Shown: positions 26,130 to 35,395 of the stretch, in pieces
Position numbering within the stretch: position 1 is the stretch's first letter
Layout of the letters: every line of letters starts with the position of its first letter
Assembly: GCA_020637795.1 (NCBI GenBank)
Contig: JACKJT010000001.1
Span: forward strand, 1,674,001 to 1,738,000
Direction: 5' to 3'
Source: Hoeflea sp.
GTDB taxonomy: Bacteria > Pseudomonadota > Alphaproteobacteria > Rhizobiales > Rhizobiaceae
Length of the DNA stretch: 64,000 bases
Notes under the pieces: generated by a model
Database searches by the model: none
Told to the model about the DNA's origin: nothing
The model's input: only the letters and a program-made list of their open reading frames with translations
Translations under genes and position numbers: made by a program

Positions 26130-28034
26130 TCATCCAGCCTCCAGACCCATACCGGCGGCGCGACGCAGAAACTCGAGCAATCGCTCCCGGTCTTCACTGA
26201 CCGTCAGATCCTGGATTTCACGGAACATCTCTTCGATATCGAGGCCTTCGGGAGCAGACTCCGCGGCAACGGTAATCTTCTGGTGTGAAGTCGGTTTTGC
26301 CGCCTCGACGGAGAAATACAGTTCCTCGTGGAGCTTTTCGCCGGGACGCAGGCCGATCTCGTGAATTGCGATGTCGCCAGCGGGGTTGGAAGCGTCACTG
26401 ACAGTCAGGTTAGAGAGTTGCACCATCTTGATGGCAAGGTCCCGGATGCGGACCGCTTTTCCCATGTCGAGCAAAAAGATGCGTCCCGGGTATTCTTCAC
26501 GCGCATCATTGCGGCGGGCGAGACTTCCGGCCTGAATAACCAGTTGGGCGGCTTCCTCGATGGACAAGAAATAGCGTGTGGTTTCGGAGTGGGTCAGGGT
26601 GATCGGCCCACCCTTGCGGATCTGCTCTTTGAACAGGGGTATGACCGAACCGCTGGACCCGATGACATTTCCGAACCTGACCGCACAGAACACCTTTCCA
26701 TTGTTCGCGAGCTTTGCCTTATCGGCGAAATCCTGGACAATCAATTCGGCGACGCGTTTGGAGGCGCCCATGATGCTTGAGGGCCTGACGGCCTTGTCAG
26801 TCGATATGAGAACAAAGACTTCGACGTCGCTGTCATAGGCGGCTGAAGCAACGGAGAGGGTTCCCAGCGCATTGTTCTTGATGCCTTCGAACGGATTGGC
26901 CTCGACCAGCGGCACATGCTTGTAAGCTGCCGCATGAAACACCGTGTGAACGGCATGATCGCGTATCACCCTGCGCATCAGTGCCGGATCATCGACGGCT
27001 CCAAGCACAGCGACCTTCTCAAATCCAGTCTGTTTGGCCAGCTCCCGATCGATCTGATAAAGTGCGAATTCGCTCGAATCGAGCATGATCAGCTTGGACA
27101 CTCCGACCGCGCTCAGTTGCCGGCACAGTTCGGATCCGATCGAACCTCCGGCACCCGTGACCAGCACCACCTTGTTGCGGGTGTTGGCCTCCATAAGTCC
27201 CAGATCGGGTGGTACGGCATCGCGGCCCAGAAGGTCGCCGATCTCCACATCGCGGATCAGATCAACCGTGTGTTTGCCATCTGCGATGTCGACAAAGGCC
27301 GGAAGGATGCGGACCCGCAAGCCGAGGTTGCTCAGATGCTCGACCACCTCGGCACGGCGCGCCGTATTTGCGCTGCGCATCGTTACGATGGCTTCGCTGA
27401 TTTTCTTTTTCTCTATCAGCCTTTCCAGGTCTGCAGGATTGCTGATCCTGATACCGTCGATCGTGGCGCCCCACATGGTCGGATCGTCATCGACCTGAAA
27501 GATCGTGATCCGGTTGCTGCTCTGTTTGAGCGTCGCGGCGATCTGGCGGCCGGCATCGCCCGCGCCGTAAACCAGGATGTTCCTGCGTTGCGTCTGTTCC
27601 TGAGTAAATTCGAGAATCAGCCATCGCGAGATATAGCGGAAGCCGGAGATCAGCAGCAAAGACAGGAGCCAGAAAATCACCGGAACGGTCCGTGGTACCA
27701 GGGTGGACCCTTCCAGACGCGCCACATAGGCCACCACGGCCCATAAAATGGCGGTCAGTCCGACAGCCTTGAAAATTGTCCACAACGCATGCTCGCCGAC
27801 ATAGCGCGTAATCGAGGTGTAAAGCCCGAACGCATACATGATCGGAACTCCGATCAACGGCGCCGCGAGCATGAGAAACACCTGGTTGATATCGGGATCG
27901 TAAAGCGCGTTGAAACGAAGCGAATAAGCCAGCCACACTGCGCTGGAAAACAAAATGAAATCGATAATGACAAGAATGAGCTGCTTGGAACGCCGGCTCA
28001 TCGTAGCAAGCCAGTGGATCACAGTACGAATCAT
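26130..28034 (-). CDS. CapD/WbpM-type nucleotide-sugar 4,6-dehydratase/epimerase
   Basis: A 634-residue membrane protein. Four to five N-terminal helices are followed by a CoA-binding-like Rossmann unit (NILVYGAGDAGRQIA) and the catalytic SDR domain (VVLVTGAGGSIGSELCRQLS, then VFHAAAYKHVPLVE and FVLISTDKAVRPSSIMGASK). This family makes UDP-4-keto-6-deoxy sugars for surface polysaccharides. The start at 28034 places the first residues just before the first helix. Confidence 0.93.
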   Translation of the reverse strand: MIRTVIHWLATMSRRSKQLILVIIDFILFSSAVWLAYSLRFNALYDPDINQVFLMLAAPLIGVPIMYAFGLYTSITRYVGEHALWTIFKAVGLTAILWAVVAYVARLEGSTLVPRTVPVIFWLLSLLLISGFRYISRWLILEFTQEQTQRRNILVYGAGDAGRQIAATLKQSSNRITIFQVDDDPTMWGATIDGIRISNPADLERLIEKKKISEAIVTMRSANTARRAEVVEHLSNLGLRVRILPAFVDIADGKHTVDLIRDVEIGDLLGRDAVPPDLGLMEANTRNKVVLVTGAGGSIGSELCRQLSAVGVSKLIMLDSSEFALYQIDRELAKQTGFEKVAVLGAVDDPALMRRVIRDHAVHTVFHAAAYKHVPLVEANPFEGIKNNALGTLSVASAAYDSDVEVFVLISTDKAVRPSSIMGASKRVAELIVQDFADKAKLANNGKVFCAVRFGNVIGSSGSVIPLFKEQIRKGGPITLTHSETTRYFLSIEEAAQLVIQAGSLARRNDAREEYPGRIFLLDMGKAVRIRDLAIKMVQLSNLTVSDASNPAGDIAIHEIGLRPGEKLHEELYFSVEAAKPTSHQKITVAAESAPEGLDIEEMFREIQDLTVSEDRERLLEFLRRAAGMGLEAG

Positions 28035-28261
28035 GTTCGAAGTCTCTTCTTGATGTTCAATTCGCTGTCGAAATTCGAAATCTGACTGGCCGCTCAATGG
28101 CACAGCACCCGGCACTTGGCAACTCAAGCACCTTCCATTTAGCATAGCATTGCGTCAACACGCGACTAGCCAGCCGGGGCCGCCCGGTTCCGGCCCATCA
28201 TCCGCCATACCAGTCCCGCTCGTGGAAACCTCCTCCAATCGCTTCTCCCGCTCACGCGCGG

Positions 28262-29245
28262 TCAGGCATTGCCGATCAGCAAGCCCGCGGCAAAGACCAA
28301 AGCACCGCCCAGGACCACCTGAAAGATCGCCCTGCTCCATGGCGTGTCCATCCAGTGGTTCTGGATCCAGGCAATTGCCCAGAGTTCGACGAAGACCACT
28401 GCGATGGCAACCGAGGTGGCGATGGTGAAATCGGGGATCAGATAGGGAAGCGCGTGACCAAGACCGCCGATCGCGGTCATGATGCCGGACGCCAGGCCGC
28501 GCTTGAGAGGCGATCCTCGGCCGGAAATCACCCCGTCGTCATGGGCCGCTTCGGTGAAGCCCATGGAAATCCCGGCGCCGACGGATGCCGACAGTCCGAC
28601 CAGGAACGTCGTCCAGGTGTCGCCGGTGGCAAACGCGGTGGCGAAGATCGGCGCAAGGGTGGAAACCGAGCCGTCCATCAATCCCGCCAGTCCGGGCTGG
28701 ACATAGATCAGGATGAATTTGCGGCGGTCGGTCTGCGCCTCTTCGACCTTCACATCCTCGGGCGTGTGTTCAAGGCCAAGCCGGCGCGCCAGGGATTCAT
28801 GGCCCTTCTCCGCCAGCGCGAGATCGCCGAGCAGCTTGCGGGTGTCCGCGTCCGAGGCGCGGCCCGCGGCAGCAAGATAGAAGTTGTGGGCCTGGGCCTC
28901 CATGTCCTCGGCGATCAGCCGGATCTTGTCGACGGACTGGTTTTTCACCAGCCAATCCGGCTTGCGCTCGTAAAACCCGCGCACATGCTCGCGGCGAATG
29001 AGAGGAATGCGATCTCCGAAGCGTGCCTTGTGACGCTCGATCAGCCGCGCGCGGTGCACGCTTTCCTCGGCCGCCATCTCCTCGAATACCTTGGCCGATT
29101 GCGGATAGTCATCCCTCAGATGATCCGCGTAGGCAAGGTAAATGCGCGCGTCGTCCTCTTCGGACGATATCGCGAGCGCGAGAATTTCCTGCTCGCTCAG
29201 GGAATTGAAGGACCTGCGGTTGAAGCCGAGAATGCGATTGAGCAT
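28262..29245 (-). CDS. mbfA: membrane-bound ferritin-like iron exporter MbfA
   Basis: A 327-residue protein fusing an N-terminal ferritin-like diiron domain (acidic ligands in AISSEEDDARIYLAYADH, EEMAAEESVHRARLI, EDMEAQAHNFYL and LALAEKGHESLA) to a C-terminal VIT1/CCC1-type membrane domain with five helices (GLMDGSVSTLAPIFATAFA). In Bradyrhizobium and Agrobacterium MbfA exports iron and protects against peroxide, and Irr represses it. A 15-bp Irr/ICE-type palindrome lies directly upstream of this start. Confidence 0.94.
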   Translation of the reverse strand: MLNRILGFNRRSFNSLSEQEILALAISSEEDDARIYLAYADHLRDDYPQSAKVFEEMAAEESVHRARLIERHKARFGDRIPLIRREHVRGFYERKPDWLVKNQSVDKIRLIAEDMEAQAHNFYLAAAGRASDADTRKLLGDLALAEKGHESLARRLGLEHTPEDVKVEEAQTDRRKFILIYVQPGLAGLMDGSVSTLAPIFATAFATGDTWTTFLVGLSASVGAGISMGFTEAAHDDGVISGRGSPLKRGLASGIMTAIGGLGHALPYLIPDFTIATSVAIAVVFVELWAIAWIQNHWMDTPWSRAIFQVVLGGALVFAAGLLIGNA

Positions 29246-29259
29246 GGGAACCCCACAAA

Positions 29260-29274
29260 TTAGAATGATTCTAA
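29260..29274. promoter_or_regulatory. Irr/ICE-type iron control palindrome upstream of mbfA
   Basis: TTAGAAT-G-ATTCTAA is a perfect palindrome 14 bases before the mbfA ATG, in the gap shared with a divergent gene. TTAGAA-N3-TTCTAA is the known iron control element bound by Irr in Rhizobiales, and mbfA is an established Irr target. Confidence 0.85.
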
Positions 29275-29369
29275 ATTATAAGTTTCCGGCGCCGTTATCA
29301 AGCCGGGAATACGCAAAGTTGATCCCTGCCGGGTTGATCCGGGGCCGTGCGGCGTCCAAGTGTTTCAGC

Positions 29370-30206
29370 ATGACCGAAGCACGCGAGATGAAAGACAGTC
29401 TGCTCGACCACCTTGGACGGTTTCTGGCGCGGCGGCTGCATTCAGCCAACCCGGGATACGAGCCCTACACGCCATCCGATCCGGAAACACTTTCGCGGAC
29501 CCTTCAGCCAGGCGATATCCTGCTGGTGGAGGGGAACCAGAAAGTGTCCGCAGCGATCAAGTACCTGACCCAGTCCACCTGGTCGCATGCGGCGCTCTAT
29601 GTCGGTACCGCGCTGAAACCGGAGGATGGAGGGGCCGAAGAATATCCGCAACTCGTCGAGGTCAATCTCGGCGAAGGCTGCGTTGCGGTGCCGCTATCCA
29701 AATATGCCCGCTTCAACACGCGGATCTGCCGGCCAATGGGCCTGACCCCCGGGGATCGGGCAGCCGTCGTCTCCTACATGGTGGAACGGCTCGGCGTCCG
29801 CTACGACATGAAGAACATTTTCGACATGTTGCGCTATTTCTTTCCCACGCCGCCGGTGCCTGTGCGCTGGCGCCGACGGATGATCGCCTTTGGCTCGGGT
29901 GACCCGACCCGCGCCATCTGTTCCTCGATGATCGCCCAGGCTTTCCAATCGGTGCAATACCCGATCCTTCCCGAAATCACGCGCGCACCAGGCAGACAAC
30001 GGGCGGATTCGGACTATTCCCGCCGCGAGATCCTTCACATCAGGCATCATTCGCTGTTCGCGCCGCGGGATTTCGATCTCTCTCCCTATTTCAAGGTGAT
30101 CAAGCCAACGCTCGAATACGGCTTTGATTACAAGCGGCTCGAGTGGGGACCCAAGCCATCGCCAGAGCCCGGCACAAGCCCGCAGACCCTGCCGCAAGGC
30201 GAGTGA
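29370..30206 (+). CDS. YiiX/YebB-like NlpC/P60-superfamily cysteine hydrolase
   Basis: A 278-residue protein. LQPGDILLVEGNQKVSAAIKYLTQSTWSHAALYVG carries the permuted-papain pattern (the His in TWSHAALYVG), and the catalytic Cys is probably in PTRAICSSMIAQAF. The frame is open further upstream (29142) because it crosses mbfA antisense; the ATG at 29370 is the sensible start. The family is predicted to hydrolyse amide or lipid bonds; substrate unknown. It is divergent from mbfA and shares its regulatory gap. Confidence 0.82.
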   Translation: MTEAREMKDSLLDHLGRFLARRLHSANPGYEPYTPSDPETLSRTLQPGDILLVEGNQKVSAAIKYLTQSTWSHAALYVGTALKPEDGGAEEYPQLVEVNLGEGCVAVPLSKYARFNTRICRPMGLTPGDRAAVVSYMVERLGVRYDMKNIFDMLRYFFPTPPVPVRWRRRMIAFGSGDPTRAICSSMIAQAFQSVQYPILPEITRAPGRQRADSDYSRREILHIRHHSLFAPRDFDLSPYFKVIKPTLEYGFDYKRLEWGPKPSPEPGTSPQTLPQGE

Positions 30207-30365
30207 GGTCCGCGGGGGCGGGAGTGCGCCTGCCACCAGCGCTTCATGGCAGCACGCCATCAAAGGCCGACTTGCATCACGTTTGAAACCGCTGTATCCA
30301 TGTCTCAAGCATCAGTATGCACATTCCAAACGTCGATATCGCGTGTTCACACAAGAGCCAGAACC

Positions 30366-30638
30366 ATGATCACCGCTTCACAGCTGCGCGCCGCCCGGGC
30401 GCTTCTTGGAATCGACCAGAAAAGCCTGGCCGCGATGGCCGGGGTCTCGCTGCCAACGGTCCAGCGGATGGAAGCCAGTGACGGCAATGTCCGGGGCACC
30501 ATCGACACACTCACCAAGGTGGCGGAGGCTCTCGACAAGGCCGGCATCGAACTCATCGGAGATCACGCGGCCAGCACCGCCGGCGGGCGCGGCGTCAGGC
30601 TGAAAACCCCTTTATCTGCATCCGCAATACCGCACTGA
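30366..30638 (+). CDS. small XRE-type helix-turn-helix regulator
   Basis: A 90-residue protein made almost wholly of an HTH domain: MITASQLRAARALLGIDQKS, LAAMAGVSLPTVQRMEAS, then TIDTLTKVAEALDKAGIELI. The ATG at 30366 begins the domain; the upstream open frame (30246) adds unrelated residues. It lies upstream of the SulP transporter gene on the same strand and could regulate it. Confidence 0.85.
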   Translation: MITASQLRAARALLGIDQKSLAAMAGVSLPTVQRMEASDGNVRGTIDTLTKVAEALDKAGIELIGDHAASTAGGRGVRLKTPLSASAIPH

Positions 30639-30752
30639 ACTTCAATCAAGTCGCGACAGCGACCGCCGACAGCCCTGCCGACGATCCTGCCGCTCGAAGC
30701 TGCACAAAGAGAAACTTAAACTCTGGCAATCTTGGCAACGGGCTCTCGAAAA

Positions 30753-32018
30753 ATGCGTCAACCAAAGATTCTCACGACACTTCAGACCTACAGCTGGCAG
30801 CTTTTTGTCAGCGACCTGCTGGCCGGGGCAACGGTCGCCATGGTTGCGCTGCCGCTGAGCCTCGCCATCGCGATTGCGTCCGGCGCCGGTCCGGACAAAG
30901 GGATTGTCACCGCCGTTGTCGGCGGCTTCCTGATTTCGCTGTTTGGCGGCAGCCGCGTCCAGATCGGAGGCCCGACAGGGGCCTTCATCGTCGTCGTGTT
31001 CAGCGTGATCTCCCAGTTCGGTTATGACGGCCTTGTCCTGGCAACCTTCATAGCAGGCATCATCCTGCTTGTCGGCGGCTATTTCCGGGCGGGCAACCTG
31101 ATTGCCTTTGTTCCCGAGGCCGTGGTCAACGGCTTCACCATCGGCATCGGCATCATCATCGCCACGAGCCAGCTCAAGGACTTCCTCGGCCTGGCCGTTG
31201 AGAAGCAGCCCGCTGACTTCCTGGAAAAAATTCCGGTGCTGTGGGAGGCGCGGGAGACTTTCAGCCCGGCGACATTTTCCATTGCGATTGTCACGCTGAT
31301 ATTGATCGTCTTTCTGCGGCGCATCGCCCCCCGCTTCCCCGGCCTCATCGTGGCCGTCGGGATCGGGTCGGCGCTCGTGGCGCTGATGGCGCTCCCGGTC
31401 GATACGCTCGGCTCCCGGTTCGGCGAGCTTCCCAGTCAGATGCAGTGGCCGCAACTGCCCGACCTTTCCCCCGCGCGCATGATCGAACTGCTGCCGTCCG
31501 CCTTCATCATTGCCTTTCTGGCAGGGGTCGAATCGCTTCTGTCGGCCATGGTCGCCGACAAGATGATCCAGGGACAGCACAGGCCAAATGCCGAACTGAC
31601 GGCGCAAGGCATCGCCAATATCGGGTCTGCGCTGTTCACCGGCCTTCCGGCGACCGGCGCGATTGCGCGAACCGCGACCAACATCAAGGCCGGCGGCAAG
31701 ACACCTGTCGCTGGGCTTGTCCATGCCGTTATCGTCTTGCTGGTGATGGTGTTTGCCGCGCCCGCCGCAAGCTACCTGGCGATGCCGGCGCTTGCAGCCC
31801 TTCTCATCGTCACGGCCTGGAACATGACAGAACCGCACAAATGGCGTGAATATGCGCGCGGCAGGAAAAGCGACATCCTGCTTCTGCTTCTCACGCTGGT
31901 CCTAACCGTTCTTGTCGATCTGACCGTGGCCATTGGCGCCGGTGTCTCCATCGGTCTCGCGCTGCGTCTGAGCCGCCGCAAGGCCGTGGAAACCGATTGG
32001 ACCCCGCCGGACAGGTAG
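30753..32018 (+). CDS. SulP family inorganic anion transporter (no STAS domain)
   Basis: A 421-residue protein with 10-12 hydrophobic helices and SulP signatures ALPLSLAIAIASGAGPDKGI, GGSRVQIGGPTGAFIVVV and FTGLPATGAIARTATNIKAG. It would carry sulfate, bicarbonate or another anion. It ends soon after the membrane domain, so the usual C-terminal STAS regulatory domain is absent. The ATG at 30753 is preferred to the TTG at 30732. Confidence 0.9.
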   Translation: MRQPKILTTLQTYSWQLFVSDLLAGATVAMVALPLSLAIAIASGAGPDKGIVTAVVGGFLISLFGGSRVQIGGPTGAFIVVVFSVISQFGYDGLVLATFIAGIILLVGGYFRAGNLIAFVPEAVVNGFTIGIGIIIATSQLKDFLGLAVEKQPADFLEKIPVLWEARETFSPATFSIAIVTLILIVFLRRIAPRFPGLIVAVGIGSALVALMALPVDTLGSRFGELPSQMQWPQLPDLSPARMIELLPSAFIIAFLAGVESLLSAMVADKMIQGQHRPNAELTAQGIANIGSALFTGLPATGAIARTATNIKAGGKTPVAGLVHAVIVLLVMVFAAPAASYLAMPALAALLIVTAWNMTEPHKWREYARGRKSDILLLLLTLVLTVLVDLTVAIGAGVSIGLALRLSRRKAVETDWTPPDR

Positions 32019-32363
32019 GAACCACCATTTCGGGCGCCTTGCCCCTATCGCGGCGCTGTCGGCATCGAGCGGATCCGAGGCATGAAAACTGTTGATGCGG
32101 ACTGATACAGCGGATACTGTTGATGCGGACTGATACAGCGGATATTGGTCTGCCATGATCAAGGATAATCGTCGCGATCAGGGATTTGCACCGCAAGCCC
32201 TTGCCGCCCGGGGGATCCTGTTCCTGCCATGCGATAGCGGCATGGGGATTTTCGCAGAGCCCATCCAAACCTTCGTGTGTGAGAAGACTTGATTGCTCGA
32301 ACCGAGTGATGCCATGACCTTTTCACGACCGGAAAGCTTTCCGCGCCCAAAGGAGTGCCACCA
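32019..32363. other. 345-base non-coding gap upstream of hybrid sugar transferase
   Basis: No convincing gene. It holds a two-copy 28-bp tandem repeat (32088-32143) and presumably the promoter of the downstream polysaccharide gene. Confidence 0.6.
32088..32143. repeat. two tandem 28-bp units
   Basis: The 28-base unit beginning ACTGTTGATGCGGACTGATA (copies at 32088-32115 and 32116-32143) is repeated exactly. It lies about 220 bases before the hybrid gene start and could be a doubled regulator site or a slippage duplication. Confidence 0.9.
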
Positions 32364-33572
32364 GTGAGAATCGTCATTACAGGCGCGACCGGATATGTGG
32401 GCAAGAACCTGGTTCCGCTGTTGCAGAAGCCTGGCACGGAATTGCTTCTGGCCGGGCGGGACAAAGCAAAAATCAGCCGCATGTTTCCGGGCTGCAGGTG
32501 CTGCGACTACACCGAGCTTGCCCGGGAGGCCAAGGGCTACTCGGTTCTCCTGCATCTGGCGGTTTTGAACAATACTTCCAGCGAACCGCTTGAGACCTTT
32601 CTCAAGGTCAATGTCGATGGCGCCTTGGAAACGGCAGAGCTTGCGCGCGAAGCCGGGATCGAAATCTTTGTAAACTTCTCGTCCACTCATCCCCTCGATC
32701 AATCGAACACATCTTCCTACGCGGTCAGCAAGCGAAAAGCGGCCGAGGAACTTGCCAGGCTCGAAGGCATGAGGGTCATCAACCTCTACCTGCCCTATGT
32801 CTACAACCCGGATTTTTCAGACCGGTTGACATTCCTTTCGAAGCTTCCGGCCCCACTCGCCCGCATCGCCTTCGGCGCAATCGCTTCGCTCAAACCCACC
32901 GTTCCCATTCACCGGATCGCTCATGTGGTCAGATCTCTGGAAAGCCGGGATTTTCCGGTCCTGGCCGAACCGGCCATCATCAGCGACGGCCAATCCGGCA
33001 ATCCGGTCTATAGCTTCATCACGCGAAGCCTTGATCTGGCTTTTGCACTGGTGATCACGGCGTTTTTCTGGTGGCTGCTGTTCATCATCTGGGCACTGGT
33101 CAGGATCGAATCGAAAGGTCCCGGTATTTTTGCGCAGGAGCGGGTCGGCAGGAACGGACGGCCATTCACCTGTTACAAATTCCGGACCATGAAGACAGGG
33201 ACGGCACATCTCGGGACCCATGAAGTCAGCGCCAGTTCCGTGACCAGGCTGGGCGCGGTCCTGAGAAAACTCAAACTTGATGAATTGCCACAGGTCATCA
33301 ACATCTTCCGCAACGAGATCAGCCTGATCGGGCCACGCCCCTGCCTGCCGGTGCAGAGGGACCTAGTGGAAGCTCGCCGCCGGTTGGGTGTGCTTGCGCT
33401 CAAGCCCGGAATCAGCGGCCTGGCGCAGGTCAATGGTGTGGACATGAGCGACCCCGAGAAACTGGCAAACCTGGATGCTCGCTACCTGGCACTCGAGTCA
33501 CTACCGCTGGATCTCAAGATCATCATTGCCACGGCACTGGGAAGCGGCAACGGAGACAGGGTGGCAAAGTGA
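32364..33572 (+). CDS. hybrid nucleotide-sugar epimerase / sugar transferase
   Basis: A 402-residue fusion. Residues 1-210 form an SDR epimerase-like domain (MRIVITGATGYVGKNLVPLL, then SSYAVSKRKAAEE). Residues 215-400 form a bacterial phosphoglycosyl transferase (membrane helix FALVITAFFWWLLFIIWALV, then FAQERVGRNGRPFTCYKFRTM, KLDELPQVINIFRNE and SLIGPRPCLP). It would start surface polysaccharide by moving a sugar phosphate to undecaprenyl phosphate. GTG at 32364 is chosen because AGGAG (32351-32355) is 8 bases upstream. It stands at the left edge of the accessory island. Confidence 0.9.
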   Translation: MRIVITGATGYVGKNLVPLLQKPGTELLLAGRDKAKISRMFPGCRCCDYTELAREAKGYSVLLHLAVLNNTSSEPLETFLKVNVDGALETAELAREAGIEIFVNFSSTHPLDQSNTSSYAVSKRKAAEELARLEGMRVINLYLPYVYNPDFSDRLTFLSKLPAPLARIAFGAIASLKPTVPIHRIAHVVRSLESRDFPVLAEPAIISDGQSGNPVYSFITRSLDLAFALVITAFFWWLLFIIWALVRIESKGPGIFAQERVGRNGRPFTCYKFRTMKTGTAHLGTHEVSASSVTRLGAVLRKLKLDELPQVINIFRNEISLIGPRPCLPVQRDLVEARRRLGVLALKPGISGLAQVNGVDMSDPEKLANLDARYLALESLPLDLKIIIATALGSGNGDRVAK

Positions 33573-34200
33573 ACCTATACCGTCTTGGAGTAGCCCTCTG
33601 AAAGTGGTCCATCAACTGGGATCAGAGCACGACCCCATCGCTTGCAGAGCAATTCCACGCTCTGGCAGCTGCTTTCTGACCGCATATCCGAAACGGCTCT
33701 TTCTCGACCATATCCAAGATTTGCAACAGAACCAGAAAAGGCGGCCAGGCGCCGATCCTTGCAAAAAAGGGTCAAACGAACACGTTTCCGGAGGCCTCCA
33801 CCTTGATCGTTTCATCGCCTGACTCCTTCGCCAGGGAACTCGGTTTTACGATCAAACGGTATTTTTTGTTGTTCGAAATCAATCCAAGTATGTTGCCGAT
33901 CGCCTACAAAAATGTTTACCGTACCATGTATTTGAGAGGTCATGATTCGGAAAACGCATTAATGAGGATAGACAGACAATATTCAGCGCGCTCGCTTGTA
34001 ATAGCAAAAATTGCCATACGGCAATCTGCTTTACATGAAGGCCGCACCACTGATTAGAAAGGGTGCAATCAGTGGCTTGGTCTTTACATTCTATATGCGA
34101 TCTAAAGTTGTTTTTTCACAAAGCGAATGGTTAGAAGTATTCGTTAATCAGGAGCTACCGTGGAATATTGAATGATTTATCTTTCGCGCCTTACATTTAA
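33573..34200. other. 628-base gap, AT-rich in its right half
   Basis: No convincing gene. An 84-codon TTG-started frame (33803-34057) has no recognisable domain and no ribosome-binding site. Base composition turns visibly AT-rich from about 33850, marking the start of the foreign island. Confidence 0.5.
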
Positions 34201-35132
34201 GAGCCCGATTCAAAAGTTATTCATTGCTCGCAATGCCTTGCCAACCGCCGCATGAGAATGCGGATATGGGCGATGAGGGTCCATGCTGTTGAACTCTGGA
34301 TGGATTTCTCCCAGTCCTTGGCCAGCCTGCGGGACCTTCCCAGCCATGCGAACGTGCGTTCGACAACCCAGCGGCGCGGGAGACCTTGAAGCCCTTCTGG
34401 TCGTCGCAGCGCCTGACAACCTCGATGGTCCAGTCGCCATTGCCCGTCAGCGCCTGTTTCAGCTTGTCGCCGCTATACCCGCCGTCTGCAAAGATGTGCC
34501 GCAAGAACGGATAGAAGCGGCGGATCGATCGTAGCGTCGGCACCGCCCCGTCACGATCCTGAACTGCAGCGCTATGCACCAGCAACCCGACCATGAATCC
34601 GTTGGTGTCAGTCACAATATGACGCTTGCGGCCTTTGGTTTTCTGGCCCGCGTCATACCCACAAACCCCTCCACTTTCAGTGGTTTTAACACTCTGACTG
34701 TCGATTATCCCGGCACTCGGGCACGGTTCCTTGCCTTCAAGTTCCCGCGCCACCTGCACCAGCGCAAAATTCATCAACGCCAAGGTTCCATCGTTGCGCC
34801 AGCGGTAGAAATAGCCCCGCACCGTGGAAACAGGCGGGAAATCCTTCGGCAGCATTCGCCATGGGATGCCGCCGCCAGCGATGTAGAGAATTGCGTTCAT
34901 CACCTCGCGCATGTCGCTCGTACGAGGCCGGCCGCCTGTTCGCGAAGGCGGAACCAGCGGTGACACCACAGCCCACTCGCCGTCCGTCAAATCGGTTGGA
35001 TAGCGGTCGGAATTGCGGTTATGCTCGGCGCGGGTGATATCAGTCCAGGACATAGTGGCCTCCATCGAATCTTTGACAATCCGACGGAATCACATCCCAC
35101 TGATATCACTCAACAACTTTCAAATCGGGCTC
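34201..35132. mobile_element. IS5-family insertion sequence with inactivated transposase
   Basis: About 932 bases bounded by imperfect inverted repeats GAGCCCGATTCAAAAGTT (34201-34218) and GAGCCCGATTTGAAAGTT (inverted at 35115-35132), 16 of 18 matching. No clear target duplication is visible. Confidence 0.85.
34221..35053 (-). pseudogene. IS5-family transposase, one-base frameshift
   Basis: The N-terminal 230 residues are normal for the family (LTDGEWAVVSPLVP, GIIDSQSVKTTESGG, GRKRHIVTDTNGF, IFADGGYSGDKL). At about 34390 the frame leaves the family sequence: FKV is followed by SRAAGL where PRRWVVERTFAWLGRSRRLA is expected. That expected C-terminus, ending HIRILMRRLARHCEQ, is found in another frame with a stop at 34221. 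One missing base accounts for it, so the element is probably immobile on its own. Confidence 0.82.
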
Positions 35133-35395
35133 AAAAATCGGTTCCATAATATGAGTGCAAAATAGCCATAACCATCATCCTTCTAGGCAATGAACAACAA
35201 GTCTCTAGCACTTAAACCGATATAGTCAAAATCGGTCTTGATGACTCACTTAGACATTATTCACCTGAATGGACCCTGAACGTGGAATATGGAATGCCCC
35301 ATTCACCTTGCAGGGCGTAAACACCTGAGAAGAACCGAGAACAGACCTCAGGCGAATACCCAAGCCCCTCATTTGCGTGTTGTGATTGATCATAG
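35133..35395. other. 263-base gap downstream of CAP/DUF4214 gene
   Basis: No gene seen. A weak stem (CCTGAG / CTCAGG, 35323-35352) lies in the position expected for a terminator of the minus-strand CAP gene but lacks a clear T-run. Confidence 0.4.

Noticed and set aside
30642..31838. 398-codon minus-strand open frame
   Set aside because: Antisense to the SulP transporter, which has all family signatures.
33803..34057. 84-codon open frame in the gap after the hybrid sugar transferase
   Set aside because: TTG start, no ribosome-binding site and no recognisable motif; not strong enough to call.
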